Below are positions 44,918 to 54,330 of a DNA stretch of 64,000 nucleotides, in pieces. The stretch spans positions 1 to 64,000 of the forward strand of contig JALEKG010000024.1 of the NCBI GenBank assembly GCA_022769185.1, given 5' to 3'. The notes beneath the pieces were generated by a model. That model had not been told where the DNA came from and searched no databases. It saw nothing but the letters and a program-made list of their open reading frames with translations. A program made the position numbers and the translations under genes. Numbering within the stretch: position 1 is the first letter of the stretch; every line of letters begins with the position of its first letter. Origin of the DNA: Dorea sp. GTDB taxonomy: Bacteria; Bacillota; Clostridia; Lachnospirales; Lachnospiraceae.

Positions 44918-45934
44918 TTATTCGCCAGATTCCGTCTCTTCCTGCTTGATTGTCACACTCAGTTTCTTAAAATCTACCTTTTTCCATACATTTTTATGTA
45001 CCTTGATCTCTGCTTCTTCCAGCCATTGTTCACAGGTATCATTATATTTTTCACTCTTTCTTTCATTAACGATAGACTCTTTCTCCAGATCTGTTGCTTC
45101 ACGATCCAGAAGTGAAGTAAGTTTTACGACATAACATCCGTCATCCGTCTCAATCACATCGGAGATTTCGCCTTCTTTCATCTGATCAGCTGCTTCCACC
45201 ACCTCTGCTGTCGGATTTGTTGAATCCGCATCAAATGTTGCGGTACTCGCTTCCAGTCCCTGCTCACTCACATACGTATCAAAATTCTCTGCAGCTTTGG
45301 CGCCTTCTGCAAATGCTTCTGCCTGCTTCTTTACTTCCGCTTTCTCATCATCTGTCATTTCACTTTCACCATCTGCAGGAGTATAAGCAAACTCAACGTA
45401 CTGCATACTCTTCTGAGCTGCTTCTTCATCCGATACATTCGTATCAGCTTCATCCTCAATCGCGGTACGCATTTTCTGTTCCATTGCGATCAACGTCATA
45501 ACTCTTTCTACAGTCTCTGGGGATCCGGAAACTTTATCCTTATCCGCATCCTTATTATCATCATCAAACTGCTTTGCAGCATCTTCGATCACTTTTTTCT
45601 CTTCATCAGAAAGAGAAACTCCGTATTCCTCTGCATGCTGCTCTAATAAAATCATTGTTTCCAGTTCTTCCAGAACAGAATCTTTCACAGAATCCTCGTA
45701 AGTCTTTCCTTCTTCAGCTTCCGTAGTCCACATATCGTCTCCGCCCATATAAGCTGCATAATAGGTCTCATACATTGCCTGTGTATATCTTGCATAGAAG
45801 TTCGCAACTCCCGCCGTAATCTCCTGATCTCCGACAGTTGCCACGACATCATCTTCTTTTAAAGAACCACATCCTGTCAGAGATGTCATCAACAGCACTC
45901 CGGCAAGTGCCAGTGTCAATACTTTCTTTTTCAT
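44918..45934 (-). CDS. SurA/PrsA-type lipoprotein (putative peptidyl-prolyl isomerase)
   Basis: This 338-residue lipoprotein has a signal peptide with lipobox LTGC (residues 18-21), so it is anchored outside the membrane. The N- and C-terminal regions resemble SurA/PrsA chaperone arms and the middle (residues about 200-280) a PpiC-like parvulin domain (FAYTPADGESEMTDDEKAEV, GEISDVIETDDGCYVVKL). The domain is acidic and divergent, so activity as an isomerase is not certain. The start MKKKVLTLAL is preferred to GTG four codons upstream, which would abut the ribosome site. It follows mfd, as often in Clostridia. Confidence 0.85.
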   Translation of the reverse strand: MKKKVLTLALAGVLLMTSLTGCGSLKEDDVVATVGDQEITAGVANFYARYTQAMYETYYAAYMGGDDMWTTEAEEGKTYEDSVKDSVLEELETMILLEQHAEEYGVSLSDEEKKVIEDAAKQFDDDNKDADKDKVSGSPETVERVMTLIAMEQKMRTAIEDEADTNVSDEEAAQKSMQYVEFAYTPADGESEMTDDEKAEVKKQAEAFAEGAKAAENFDTYVSEQGLEASTATFDADSTNPTAEVVEAADQMKEGEISDVIETDDGCYVVKLTSLLDREATDLEKESIVNERKSEKYNDTCEQWLEEAEIKVHKNVWKKVDFKKLSVTIKQEETESGE

Positions 45935-45985
45935 GCTTTTGCACACCCTCCTTAGTATCGTTAACCATTCTATTATATCCTTTTT

Positions 45986-48900
45986 TTACGGTTCTATCAA
46001 TCCTTTAATTCCAATTAACACTTTTTTCACGATTTCCAGAACATCAGAGTTTTTTTCTTTTTTATTCCGTCTTTTTTTCTCATACATAAAACAGGGCTGG
46101 TCTACATCCGCTTTGAAAATCAGCTCTCCTTTAAAATCCGAGATTAGTTTCGGAATTTTCTCCGGATGAACTTTTGCTTTTTCATACATCAAAAATGTAT
46201 AGCGCTCTCCCTTTTGTTCCACCGCAGTCACATACACGCTGTGTGCCAGTGCTTTCAAGGCTGCTACTTCCAGAAGAACTTCTACCTTCTTCGGTATATC
46301 TCCGAACCGGTCAATCAATTCTTCTGTCATATCTTCCATTTCTTCCTGGTTTTCAATCGCTGCGATACGTTTATAGATATCTAGTTTCTGATACTCATTT
46401 GGAATATACGAGTCTGGAATATATGCATCCACATTCAGATCCATCGTCGTATTATAGGTCTCCTCCTCTTCCATTTCACCCTTCAGATGCTTTACAGCCT
46501 CATTCAACATCTTACAGTACAGATCATACCCAACCGCTTCCATATGCCCGTGCTGCTCCGCTCCCAGAAGATTTCCTGCACCACGGATTTCCAGATCCCG
46601 CATGGCTATCTTGAACCCAGATCCCAGATCCGTAAACTCACGGATAGCCGCCAGACGCTTTTCTGCTATTTCTTTCAACATCTTGTCTCTGCGATAAAGC
46701 AAAAATGCGTACGCCATACGGTTGGAACGTCCGACTCTTCCCCGAAGCTGATAGAGCTGTGATAACCCAAGCCGGTCTGCATCATGAATGATCATGGTAT
46801 TGACATTTGAAATGTCCAGTCCCGTTTCTATAATCGTCGTTGATACCAGTACATCAATGTCCCCATTGATAAAATCACACATAATCCTCTCTAGTTCATG
46901 TTCCTTCATCTGACCGTGTGCAAATTCTACCGTAACATCCGGTACCAGTTTCTGTACGTGTGCCGTCACCTCTGCAATATCTTCTACACGGTTATAGACG
47001 TAATATACCTGTCCCTGTCTTGCACATTCCCTTTCAATCGCCTCACGGACCATCTCATCATTATATTCCATAACATACGTCTGAATCGGCATCCTGTCAT
47101 TTGGCGCCTCTTCCAGCACACTCATATCCCGGATCCCAATCAGACTCATATGAAGAGTTCTGGGGATTGGTGTCGCCGTCAATGTCAGAACGTCTACATT
47201 CTCTTTCAATTTCTTAATCTTCTCTTTATGCTGGACTCCAAATCTCTGCTCTTCATCAATGATCAATAGCCCAAGATCTTTGAATTTCAGGTCATCACTT
47301 AGTACCCGGTGTGTTCCAATCACAATATCTACCAGCCCACGTTTCGTATCTTCGATCGTTTTTTTCTGCTGGGCCGGAGTTCGGAATCTGCACATCAGAT
47401 CCACACGTACCGGGAAATCTTTCATCCGCTGCAGAAACGTATTGTAATGCTGCTGAGCCAGAATGGTCGTCGGAACAAGATAAACTACTTGCTTATCTTC
47501 CTGTACCGCCTTAAATGCAGCACGGATTGCAACCTCTGTCTTCCCATATCCTACATCTCCACAAATCAGGCGATCCATGATCTTATGGCTCTGCATATCC
47601 TTTTTCACTGCATCGATTGCCAGAAGCTGATCCTCCGTTTCTTCAAATGGAAACATTTCTTCAAATTCCTTCTGCCAGACCGTATCTTCTCCGTATACAT
47701 AACCATCCTGCTGCTGTCTTGCAGCGTACAACTCCACCAGATCTTTGGCAATCTCTCTGACCGCCCCTCTTACTCGTGTCTTTGTCTTGGTCCATTCCTG
47801 TGTTCCAAGCCGATTCAGCTTTGGGGCCTTTGCATCAGCGCTCGCATATTTTTGAATCAAGTCCAGCTGTGTCGCCGGTATATAAAGATTCCCACCCTGT
47901 GCATAGGAAATCTTCATATAGTCTTTCGATATTTTATCCACCACGATTTTCTCAATCCCCTGATAGATACCGACTCCATGATTTTCATGTACTACATAAT
48001 CACCGGGTTTCAGTTCGGAAAAACTCTGAATCTTACGCCCCTCATATACTTTACGCTTTTTCTTTTTCTTAACCTTTCCAAAAATGTCTGTTTCTGAGAT
48101 TACGGTAAACTTCAGCATTGGATATTCATAGCCTTCTGCCACATGTCCATAGGCTGTCATCAGCTCGCCGGGCTGTACCTCCCGGTCCATGTCTTCACTG
48201 TAATAACTGCTTAGATCATAATCTCTGAAATCTTCTGCCAGCCTCTTTGCCCTGGTTCTGGAGCCGGACAGAAGAATAACCCGGTATCCGTTTCTCTTCA
48301 GACGTTTCAGATCCTGCGTCAACATCTCAAAGCTGTTATTATATGGATTGACGTTTTTAGACTGAATGTGGTAAGTCTCTCTGGTATCCAGTCCTTTACA
48401 TCTCATATCCAGCGCAAAAAAACCTATACTGCTATATACATTAATCTTTTTCAATATTTCTTCCGTCAGGTATAATCTCGCTTCCCCGTCTGTCATCTCA
48501 TATCCGCTCTCAACTCGCTTCTTTTGAGCTTCCATGAATTCTTCCTCTACCCCTTGTCCCTTTTCAATCAGACGGACTGGTTCATCCAGAAATAAAATTG
48601 TCTGATCCTCCGGGAAATAATCAAGAAATGAAACTCCTCTCTCCCCTTCCTTCGGAAATTCTACAGCCGGACAAATGGAAATCTCTGTCAGATTTTCAAT
48701 AGATCTCTGTGTCTCCACATCAAAAGTACGGATCGAATCCACTTCATCTCCCCACAATTCAATTCGAACAGGCAATTCTTCCGTGAGCGGATACACATCC
48801 AGAATCCCTCCACGAACGGCAAACTGTCCTGGACCCTCAATCTGGATTTCTCTGTCATAGCCCATCGCTGCCAGCTTCTCCACCAGCTTCTCCAGATCCA

Positions 48901-49333
48901 GCACACTGTCTCCCTGAATCCGGATCATACGCTCCTCAATCTCCTTTCTGGGAAGAAGCGCATCCATGAATGCGTCAAAGCTTGTAACAACTGTCAGTGC
49001 TTTTCCCGTTGTAACAGCCTGAATCACTTCCATTCTCCGGCTCACCAGCTCTTTGCTCCTGATATCTGCCTGATAAAAAAGCAGATCCTTTGCCGGATAC
49101 AGATATGTATCCGGATCCAGAAAACGATACTCTTCATAGATCTGTTTCGCTTTCGATTCACTGGAACAAGCGATGACTTTATAATAACAGCCATCGCTAA
49201 GCGCATACATCATATGAGATTTCTGGGAATTCACACAGCCGCAGACTCTAAGCATTCCCTGCTTCTTTTTCTTATTTTTACAGATTTCTTCAAACTCTGC
49301 CAGTTCATTTAATGGCCTGATCAAGGCTTGCAT
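45986..49333 (-). CDS. mfd: Transcription-repair coupling factor Mfd
   Basis: This 1115-residue SF2 translocase removes RNA polymerase stalled at damage and recruits UvrA. In order: the UvrB-homology region (residues 1-340), the CarD-like RNA polymerase interaction domain (about 435-500, GDYVVHENHGVGIYQGIEK), the helicase core with Walker A GDVGYGKT (about 590) and DEEQ (about 692), TATPIPRTLHM, STTIIETGLDI and the C-terminal TRCF domain. The start lacks a strong ribosome site but is only four bases from the pth stop. Nothing is missing against the family. Confidence 0.96.
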   Translation of the reverse strand: MQALIRPLNELAEFEEICKNKKKKQGMLRVCGCVNSQKSHMMYALSDGCYYKVIACSSESKAKQIYEEYRFLDPDTYLYPAKDLLFYQADIRSKELVSRRMEVIQAVTTGKALTVVTSFDAFMDALLPRKEIEERMIRIQGDSVLDLEKLVEKLAAMGYDREIQIEGPGQFAVRGGILDVYPLTEELPVRIELWGDEVDSIRTFDVETQRSIENLTEISICPAVEFPKEGERGVSFLDYFPEDQTILFLDEPVRLIEKGQGVEEEFMEAQKKRVESGYEMTDGEARLYLTEEILKKINVYSSIGFFALDMRCKGLDTRETYHIQSKNVNPYNNSFEMLTQDLKRLKRNGYRVILLSGSRTRAKRLAEDFRDYDLSSYYSEDMDREVQPGELMTAYGHVAEGYEYPMLKFTVISETDIFGKVKKKKKRKVYEGRKIQSFSELKPGDYVVHENHGVGIYQGIEKIVVDKISKDYMKISYAQGGNLYIPATQLDLIQKYASADAKAPKLNRLGTQEWTKTKTRVRGAVREIAKDLVELYAARQQQDGYVYGEDTVWQKEFEEMFPFEETEDQLLAIDAVKKDMQSHKIMDRLICGDVGYGKTEVAIRAAFKAVQEDKQVVYLVPTTILAQQHYNTFLQRMKDFPVRVDLMCRFRTPAQQKKTIEDTKRGLVDIVIGTHRVLSDDLKFKDLGLLIIDEEQRFGVQHKEKIKKLKENVDVLTLTATPIPRTLHMSLIGIRDMSVLEEAPNDRMPIQTYVMEYNDEMVREAIERECARQGQVYYVYNRVEDIAEVTAHVQKLVPDVTVEFAHGQMKEHELERIMCDFINGDIDVLVSTTIIETGLDISNVNTMIIHDADRLGLSQLYQLRGRVGRSNRMAYAFLLYRRDKMLKEIAEKRLAAIREFTDLGSGFKIAMRDLEIRGAGNLLGAEQHGHMEAVGYDLYCKMLNEAVKHLKGEMEEEETYNTTMDLNVDAYIPDSYIPNEYQKLDIYKRIAAIENQEEMEDMTEELIDRFGDIPKKVEVLLEVAALKALAHSVYVTAVEQKGERYTFLMYEKAKVHPEKIPKLISDFKGELIFKADVDQPCFMYEKKRRNKKEKNSDVLEIVKKVLIGIKGLIEP

Positions 49334-49337
49334 ATTC

Positions 49338-49922
49338 TTAGGCCTCCTTAGGCTTTACTTTTCTGTTATACTCATTCATAGCCACATCCATCTCACCGTT
49401 TAAGATCATGGCAACAGCACTTGCAGCTTTTTTATATCCTTCATCCATCTGCTCTTTTTCTGCTTTTGAAAAATGCCCAAGTACATAATCTGCAAGATCA
49501 TATTTCTTTGGCTTTTCTCCTACTCCGACCTTGATTCTTGGAAATACATCCGTTCCCAGATTCAGGATAATATTTTTGATTCCGTTATGTCCTCCGGCAC
49601 TTCCTTTTTTACGAATACGAAGCTGTCCTACATCCAGACTCACATCATCATAGATGACAAGAAGTTCCGTCTCTACATCCACCTTATAATAATCTGCCAG
49701 CGAACGAATGCTCTCTCCGCTTAAATTCATAAAAGTCTGAGGTTTTGCAAGAATAACCTTGTGTCCTTCAATCATTCCTTTTCCAATCAATGCCCGGCTC
49801 TTTCTTGTATCTACCGATATATTATATCGATCAGCCAGCGTATCTATGACATCAAATCCTACATTATGTCTTGTTCCTTCGTACTGTAAAGTCGGATTCC
49901 CAAGTCCTGCGATAATATACAT
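49338..49922 (-). CDS. pth: Peptidyl-tRNA hydrolase
   Basis: This 194-residue enzyme frees tRNA from prematurely released peptidyl-tRNA. Family marks are GLGNP, the catalytic His in TRHNVGFDV, QTFMNLSGESI, and the Asp in VIYDDVSLDVGQLRIRKKGSAGGHNG. The start MYIIAGLGNP is favoured because GGAAGG lies eight bases ahead; the GTG three codons upstream would sit on the ribosome site. mfd follows by four bases, so the two are co-translated. Confidence 0.95.
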   Translation of the reverse strand: MYIIAGLGNPTLQYEGTRHNVGFDVIDTLADRYNISVDTRKSRALIGKGMIEGHKVILAKPQTFMNLSGESIRSLADYYKVDVETELLVIYDDVSLDVGQLRIRKKGSAGGHNGIKNIILNLGTDVFPRIKVGVGEKPKKYDLADYVLGHFSKAEKEQMDEGYKKAASAVAMILNGEMDVAMNEYNRKVKPKEA

Positions 49923-50067
49923 TTTTCTCACCTTCCGTTTCTTTCCTTTACCATTCTACAAGAAGCATGCTCATTTGTCACGTACAAATCAAATGAATAA
50001 TTTTCACATTTCTCTCATACATTATAAAGAACAAAACTATCATGAAAAAATACAGGAGGTCTCTGAT

Positions 50068-50502
50068 ATGAGTTCCAGAACAAAAATTGTCGTGCTGCAT
50101 ATGAAAGAAATCATTTATACCATAGTTTTTGCAATCCTTGCGATTCTATTAGTCCTGCTCCTTGTATTCATGTTCGCTCCCAAAAATAATGATACAAAGA
50201 CGAATGAACAGAAATATATCCCGGGGATCTATACTTCCACCGTAACATTAAACACCACTGCTCTTGAAGTGGAAGTAACCGTAGATGAATCTCATATTAA
50301 TTCTATTCGGTTCTCTAACTTGAACGATACAATTACAACTATGTATCCTCTGATCCAGCCAACGATTGAAGACATTGCAGAACAGGTTTATCAAACACAG
50401 TCTTTGGAGAACATTGAATACAACGACGACAATCCTTACACTTCACAGATTATCGTAAATGCCATTCGTGAGGCACTAGAAAAAGCCGAAACTACTGAGT
50501 AG
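50068..50502 (+). CDS. Small membrane-anchored protein with FMN-binding-like outer domain
   Basis: A 144-residue protein. Residues 14-37 form one membrane helix (IIYTIVFAILAILLVLLLVF), and the rest is an extracytoplasmic domain of strand-strand-helix pattern (YIPGIYTSTVTLNTTALEVE) like the FMN_bind fold, ending in a helix (SQIIVNAIREALEKA). The Thr-containing flavinylation motif of true FMN_bind domains is not seen (DNPYTSQII stands there), so no covalent FMN is predicted. The start at 50068 has AGGAGGT; longer in-frame ORF parts upstream have no support. It is divergent from pth. The exact role is unknown. Confidence 0.7.
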   Translation: MSSRTKIVVLHMKEIIYTIVFAILAILLVLLLVFMFAPKNNDTKTNEQKYIPGIYTSTVTLNTTALEVEVTVDESHINSIRFSNLNDTITTMYPLIQPTIEDIAEQVYQTQSLENIEYNDDNPYTSQIIVNAIREALEKAETTE

Positions 50503-50518
50503 TTACGGCTTTTCTTTT
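50481..50518 (+). terminator. Terminator overlapping the stop codon
   Basis: The stem AAAAGCCG-A-AACTAC / GTAGTT-A-CGGCTTTT starts inside the last codons and includes the stop, followed by T-rich sequence. Confidence 0.8.
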
Positions 50519-50548
50519 CTAAAATCTTATTCTCTGTGCAGAATTTTC

Positions 50549-50812
50549 TTATCCTTCTACGATCAGATACCTTCCATCCGGAAGTACAAATACTTCTGAT
50601 GCCTCTTCCATCTCTTCTACGGACATTCCATCTACATCCATTCCCTCTTCTTCCAGGAATTCTCTGACTTCGCCAATGTTATCAACAATGACCGCCATAC
50701 AATCCTCCAGAAACGCCTCTGCTGCCTCCAACGTCTCTGCCACCGGCTCGTCAAAGAGTTGTCCCTGATTCTTAAGAAATGTCTTTAAGCATTCCTCATC
50801 ATACTCATACAT
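50549..50812 (-). CDS. Small acidic protein of unknown function
   Basis: An 87-residue acidic protein with no recognised motif. It has a helical N-terminal half (EECLKTFLKNQGQLFDEPVA, ETLEAAEAFLEDCMAVIVDN) and ends in a short strand pair (EVFVLPDGRYLIVEG). The ATG at 50812 has GGGAGGG nine bases before it; the GTG two codons upstream is too close. It lies 28 bases downstream of the HAD phosphatase gene on the same strand and is probably co-transcribed. Similar small proteins occur in Lachnospiraceae, but their role is not known. Confidence 0.6.
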   Translation of the reverse strand: MYEYDEECLKTFLKNQGQLFDEPVAETLEAAEAFLEDCMAVIVDNIGEVREFLEEEGMDVDGMSVEEMEEASEVFVLPDGRYLIVEG

Positions 50813-50839
50813 CTTCACAACCCTCCCTTGAACTATAAT

Positions 50840-51487
50840 TTACACAAACTGCAGTAATTCTTCCGGCCTGTCAATCATAACTTGGGCCCCCGCAGCTTCT
50901 AACGTTTTCCGGTCACGAAATCCCCACAATACACAAATGGTTTTTAATCCCGCATTCTTTCCTGTCTTTACGTCAACCTCAGAATCCCCAACATACAGAC
51001 ATTCTTCTTTCGTAACGTTCATTTTCTCCAACAGGCAATAAATCCCGTCCGGTTCCGGCTTCCTTTTGATATTCTCAATCTGCCCCTGCGCATAATCAAA
51101 AACATCTTCTCCAAAAATCTCATGCACAACCTTTACAGTCTGCTGATCTGGTTTATTTGATAATACTGCCAGTTTCACTCCTTCTTTTTTCAGATCTGAA
51201 AGGATCTGACAGATGCCTTCGTAAGGTGTTACATGATATGTACAATTCTCATCAAATATACGTCCGTATATCGCCATACCTTCATCCAGACGTTCTGCAT
51301 CCGGATCCCCGGATATCCGAAGTGATTTTTCAATCAAAACCCTGGCACCATTTCCCACAAAACTCTTACACTGTTCTTTTGTAATCTCGGAAAGCCCCAT
51401 CTCCCGAAGAGTTGCATTTACCGAATAAGTCATGGAATCTAATGTATTCGTTAATGTTCCGTCAAGATCAAATATACAAGCTTTCAT
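50840..51487 (-). CDS. HAD-family phosphatase, phosphoglycolate phosphatase-like
   Basis: A 215-residue HAD subfamily IA hydrolase. Nucleophile motif FDLDGTLTNT at residues 5-14, motif 2 LAVLSNKPD, motif 3 Lys in KPEPDG, and motif 4 YVGDSEVDVKTG are all in place, with a helical cap in between. Resemblance to Gph suggests 2-phosphoglycolate, but HAD substrates overlap. Start codon ATG with AGGGAGGAT upstream. Probably an operon with the small acidic protein. Confidence 0.88.
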   Translation of the reverse strand: MKACIFDLDGTLTNTLDSMTYSVNATLREMGLSEITKEQCKSFVGNGARVLIEKSLRISGDPDAERLDEGMAIYGRIFDENCTYHVTPYEGICQILSDLKKEGVKLAVLSNKPDQQTVKVVHEIFGEDVFDYAQGQIENIKRKPEPDGIYCLLEKMNVTKEECLYVGDSEVDVKTGKNAGLKTICVLWGFRDRKTLEAAGAQVMIDRPEELLQFV

Positions 51488-51594
51488 AACACAATATCCT
51501 CCCTGAAATCATCATAGTATGCACAGGGAAAAAAAGCAAGTATAAATACAGCGAATGTAACAGCCACCAAATAAACCAGCATTTTTCTGATATA

Positions 51595-51656
51595 TACAGT
51601 TTCAACAAGTATCCCGGTAAAACTGGACATTCCCTCTTTTCCTTGTTGAAACTGTA
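51595..51656. repeat. 15-base perfect inverted repeat downstream of sigG
   Basis: Arms 51595-51609 and 51642-51656 are exact complements separated by 32 bases, which themselves hold a small stem (CCGGT/ACTGG). It lies 17 bases past the sigG stop codon. No U-run follows on either strand, so it is not a standard terminator. Confidence 0.75.
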
Positions 51657-51673
51657 GAATCATGGAATCTTTC

Positions 51674-52450
51674 TCACATCAGGTACTGCCGCATAGTCCG
51701 CAATGCATTTTTCTCCAGACGACTGACCTGCGCCTGCGAAATGTGAATGATATCTGCTACTTCCATCTGCGTCTTTCCTTCAAAAAATCGCAGTGTAATA
51801 ATATACCGTTCCCGTTCTCCCAAATGTTCCATTGCAGCTTCCAATGACAAATCTTCTACCCATTTTTCTTCTTTATTCTTCGTATCACTCAACTGATCCA
51901 TTACATAAAGCGCATCACCGCCATCATTGTACACGGGCTCCTGAAGACTCATGGGTACCTGAATCGCATCCAGGGCAAAAACAATGTCTTCTTTTGAGAT
52001 TCCTATCTCTTCAGCAATTTCCTGAACAGTAGGTTCTTTCAGATTCCGTCTGATATAATTTTCCTTCGCATAAATGGCTTTATAAGCAGTGTCTCTCAGT
52101 GACCGGCTGACCCTGATCGAATTATTATCCCGCATATATCTTCGTATCTCCCCAATAATCATGGGGACAGCATACGTAGAAAATTTTACATCCAATTCTG
52201 TATTAAAATTATTGATTGCCTTGATCAGACCAATACATCCGATTTGGAACAAATCATCCGGATTTTCATTGCTTCCACTGAATCTTTTAATCACACTTAA
52301 AACCAGGCGGAGATTTCCTTTAATATATTCCTCTTTTGCCTCCTGGTCTCCTTCCTTTATACGCGCAAACAAAGCTTCCTTCTCCTCTTCTTTCAGGATT
52401 GGAAGCTTTGCCGTATTTACTCCACATATTTCAACTTTTCCCTGTGCCAT
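51674..52450 (-). CDS. sigG: Sporulation sigma factor G
   Basis: This 258-residue late forespore sigma factor has the diagnostic N-terminus KVEICGVNTAKLPIL, which binds the anti-sigma factor CsfB/Gin in Bacillus, followed by regions 2 ([35 protein letters not shown]), 3 and 4 (FFEGKTQMEVADIIHISQAQVSRLEK). The ribosome site AGGAGGG is good. In Bacillus and most Clostridia it follows sigE directly; here 5.4 kb with three genes separate them. A stem-loop lies just ahead of the ribosome site. Confidence 0.95.
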   Translation of the reverse strand: MAQGKVEICGVNTAKLPILKEEEKEALFARIKEGDQEAKEEYIKGNLRLVLSVIKRFSGSNENPDDLFQIGCIGLIKAINNFNTELDVKFSTYAVPMIIGEIRRYMRDNNSIRVSRSLRDTAYKAIYAKENYIRRNLKEPTVQEIAEEIGISKEDIVFALDAIQVPMSLQEPVYNDGGDALYVMDQLSDTKNKEEKWVEDLSLEAAMEHLGERERYIITLRFFEGKTQMEVADIIHISQAQVSRLEKNALRTMRQYLM

Positions 52451-52464
52451 AATCCGAACCCTCC

Positions 52465-52489
52465 TACTAGATGAATAATGAATCTAGTA
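52465..52489 (-). promoter_or_regulatory. Stem-loop in the sigG leader next to the ribosome site
   Basis: Perfect arms TACTAGAT (52465-52472) and ATCTAGTA (52482-52489) with a 9-base loop lie directly upstream of the AGGAGGG of sigG. The first T-A pairs touch the Shine-Dalgarno, so the fold could lower translation. Confidence 0.5.
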
Positions 52490-52566
52490 AAATGATTCTC
52501 CATATGCGCTTATGTTATTCGACCCAGTGCGAAAATAAAAAAAGTTTTAGACCTTGACAAATCTGC

Positions 52567-54330
52567 TTAATGCGCAAACTGGGCATTATAAAGCTGCGCA
52601 TAAAATCCGTTCTGTTCAAGCAGCTCCTCATGCTTTCCCTGCTCCACAATCTGCCCATCTTTCATAACCAGAATTACATCGGCCTCTTTAATCGTAGACA
52701 ACCGGTGAGCTACAATAAAAGAAGTTCTTCCTTCCATCATCTGAGCAAACGCATTCTGTATTTTCAGCTCGGTCCTGGTATCAATCGACGAAGTCGCTTC
52801 ATCTAGGATCAACATCGGAGGAAGGCATAAAAGTACCCTGGCGATACATAACAGCTGTTTTTGTCCCTGAGAGAGCATACCGCCGTCTTCTCCCAATACA
52901 GTATCATATCCATCAGGCATGCGGCGGATAAAGCTGTCACAGTGTGCCTCTCTGGCTGCATGGAATATTTCCTCGTCTGTAGCATCTGGCCTTCCATATG
53001 CAATATTTTCACGCACCGTAGCAGATTTCAGCCATGTTTCCTGAAGTACCATTCCAAAATTTGCCCGCAGAGACTTTCTCTTAATCTCCCGGTTATCTGT
53101 ACCATCCACTTTCACACTGCCTTCATCCACCTCATAAAAGCGCATCAACAGGTTGATCAGTGTTGATTTTCCACACCCTGTCGGACCTACGATTGCCACT
53201 CTCTGTCCCGGCTCCACATGCAGGTTCAGATCCCGCATCAGCTTTCTCTCTGGAGTATACCCAAACCCAACATGTTCCATATCCACATAGCCTTCTGCTT
53301 TTCCAAGCTCTCTGGCATCTTCACTGTCTTCCCGGATTGCCTGCTGGTCCATCAGATCAAACACTCTGGCTGCAGACGCAATCGAATTCTGAAGTTCGGT
53401 AATTACCCCGGAGATTTCATTAAAAGGTTTTGTATATTGGTTTGCATAATTCAAGAAACTCGTCAACTGTCCGACTGTTATATACCCTTTTACTGCCATC
53501 AGCGCTCCAATCAATCCTACGGATGCATAAACTACAGAATTAACGAACCTGGTAGATGGGTTGGTAATCGAAGAGAAAAACGTTGCCCGCATGGAATATC
53601 CCGCCAGTTTTTCATTGATTTTTTTGAACTGATTTTTTGCTTCTTCCTCATGAGAAAATGCCTTCACTACTTTCAAATTCCCCAGAAGCTCATCTGTCAA
53701 TGCTGTCATCTCACCTCTGGTCTCAGACTGATACTTAAACATGATAAAGGTCCGGCTTGCAATAAATTTCGCCGCAAAGAAAGACAGCGGTGTTACTGCC
53801 ACAACGACCAGTGTGATCAGGGGATGAATACTCAGCATGAAGAGAAGGGTCCCAAGAATCGTTGCCACTCCGGAGAAAAGCTGGGTAAACCCCATCAGAA
53901 GACCTTCTGAAAACTGATCCGTATCCGTGATAATCCGGCTCACAATATCTCCAGACGGATGTGAATCAATATATGCCACCGGAAGAATCTGGATATGGTC
54001 AAACGCACGCGTTCTGATATCTTCTGCCACATGATAGGTCACCTGATTATTAATGTGATTTTTCAGCCATTGTGCCAAAGCTGTGATCAGTGTGATCACC
54101 ACAATTGTTCTGAGAATTCCGAAAAGAGCTGCCCTATTTACATTTGCCGGACCTATGATCTGATCTACTGCACGTCCGATCAGAATCGGAACATATAATG
54201 TCAGTACAACCGACACAGCCGACATTAGGATGGACAGTGTCACCAACAATTTATAGTTTGAAACATAGGTCAGAATTCTTTGTATTGTTTTCTGGTTTTT
54301 TGAATCTTTCTTTTCTTTAGATTTAGTCAC
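52567..54330 (-). CDS. ABC exporter, consensus half (permease fused to ATPase)
   Basis: A 587-residue type IV exporter half-transporter: six membrane helices (residues 25-300) then an ATPase domain with Walker A VGPTGCGKST, signature LSQGQ, and Walker B LILDEATSSID with a catalytic Glu. The partner gene directly upstream overlaps its start by eight bases and encodes a half with a degenerate site, so the two form an asymmetric heterodimer. Such pairs export lipids, peptides or drugs. It ends 116 bases before sigG. The substrate is not predictable. Confidence 0.9.
   Translation of the reverse strand: MTKSKEKKDSKNQKTIQRILTYVSNYKLLVTLSILMSAVSVVLTLYVPILIGRAVDQIIGPANVNRAALFGILRTIVVITLITALAQWLKNHINNQVTYHVAEDIRTRAFDHIQILPVAYIDSHPSGDIVSRIITDTDQFSEGLLMGFTQLFSGVATILGTLLFMLSIHPLITLVVVAVTPLSFFAAKFIASRTFIMFKYQSETRGEMTALTDELLGNLKVVKAFSHEEEAKNQFKKINEKLAGYSMRATFFSSITNPSTRFVNSVVYASVGLIGALMAVKGYITVGQLTSFLNYANQYTKPFNEISGVITELQNSIASAARVFDLMDQQAIREDSEDARELGKAEGYVDMEHVGFGYTPERKLMRDLNLHVEPGQRVAIVGPTGCGKSTLINLLMRFYEVDEGSVKVDGTDNREIKRKSLRANFGMVLQETWLKSATVRENIAYGRPDATDEEIFHAAREAHCDSFIRRMPDGYDTVLGEDGGMLSQGQKQLLCIARVLLCLPPMLILDEATSSIDTRTELKIQNAFAQMMEGRTSFIVAHRLSTIKEADVILVMKDGQIVEQGKHEELLEQNGFYAQLYNAQFAH

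Noticed and set aside
53218..53910. 230-codon plus-strand frame opposite the second ABC gene
   Set aside because: Antisense shadow with low-quality composition; the minus-strand gene has all ABC motifs.
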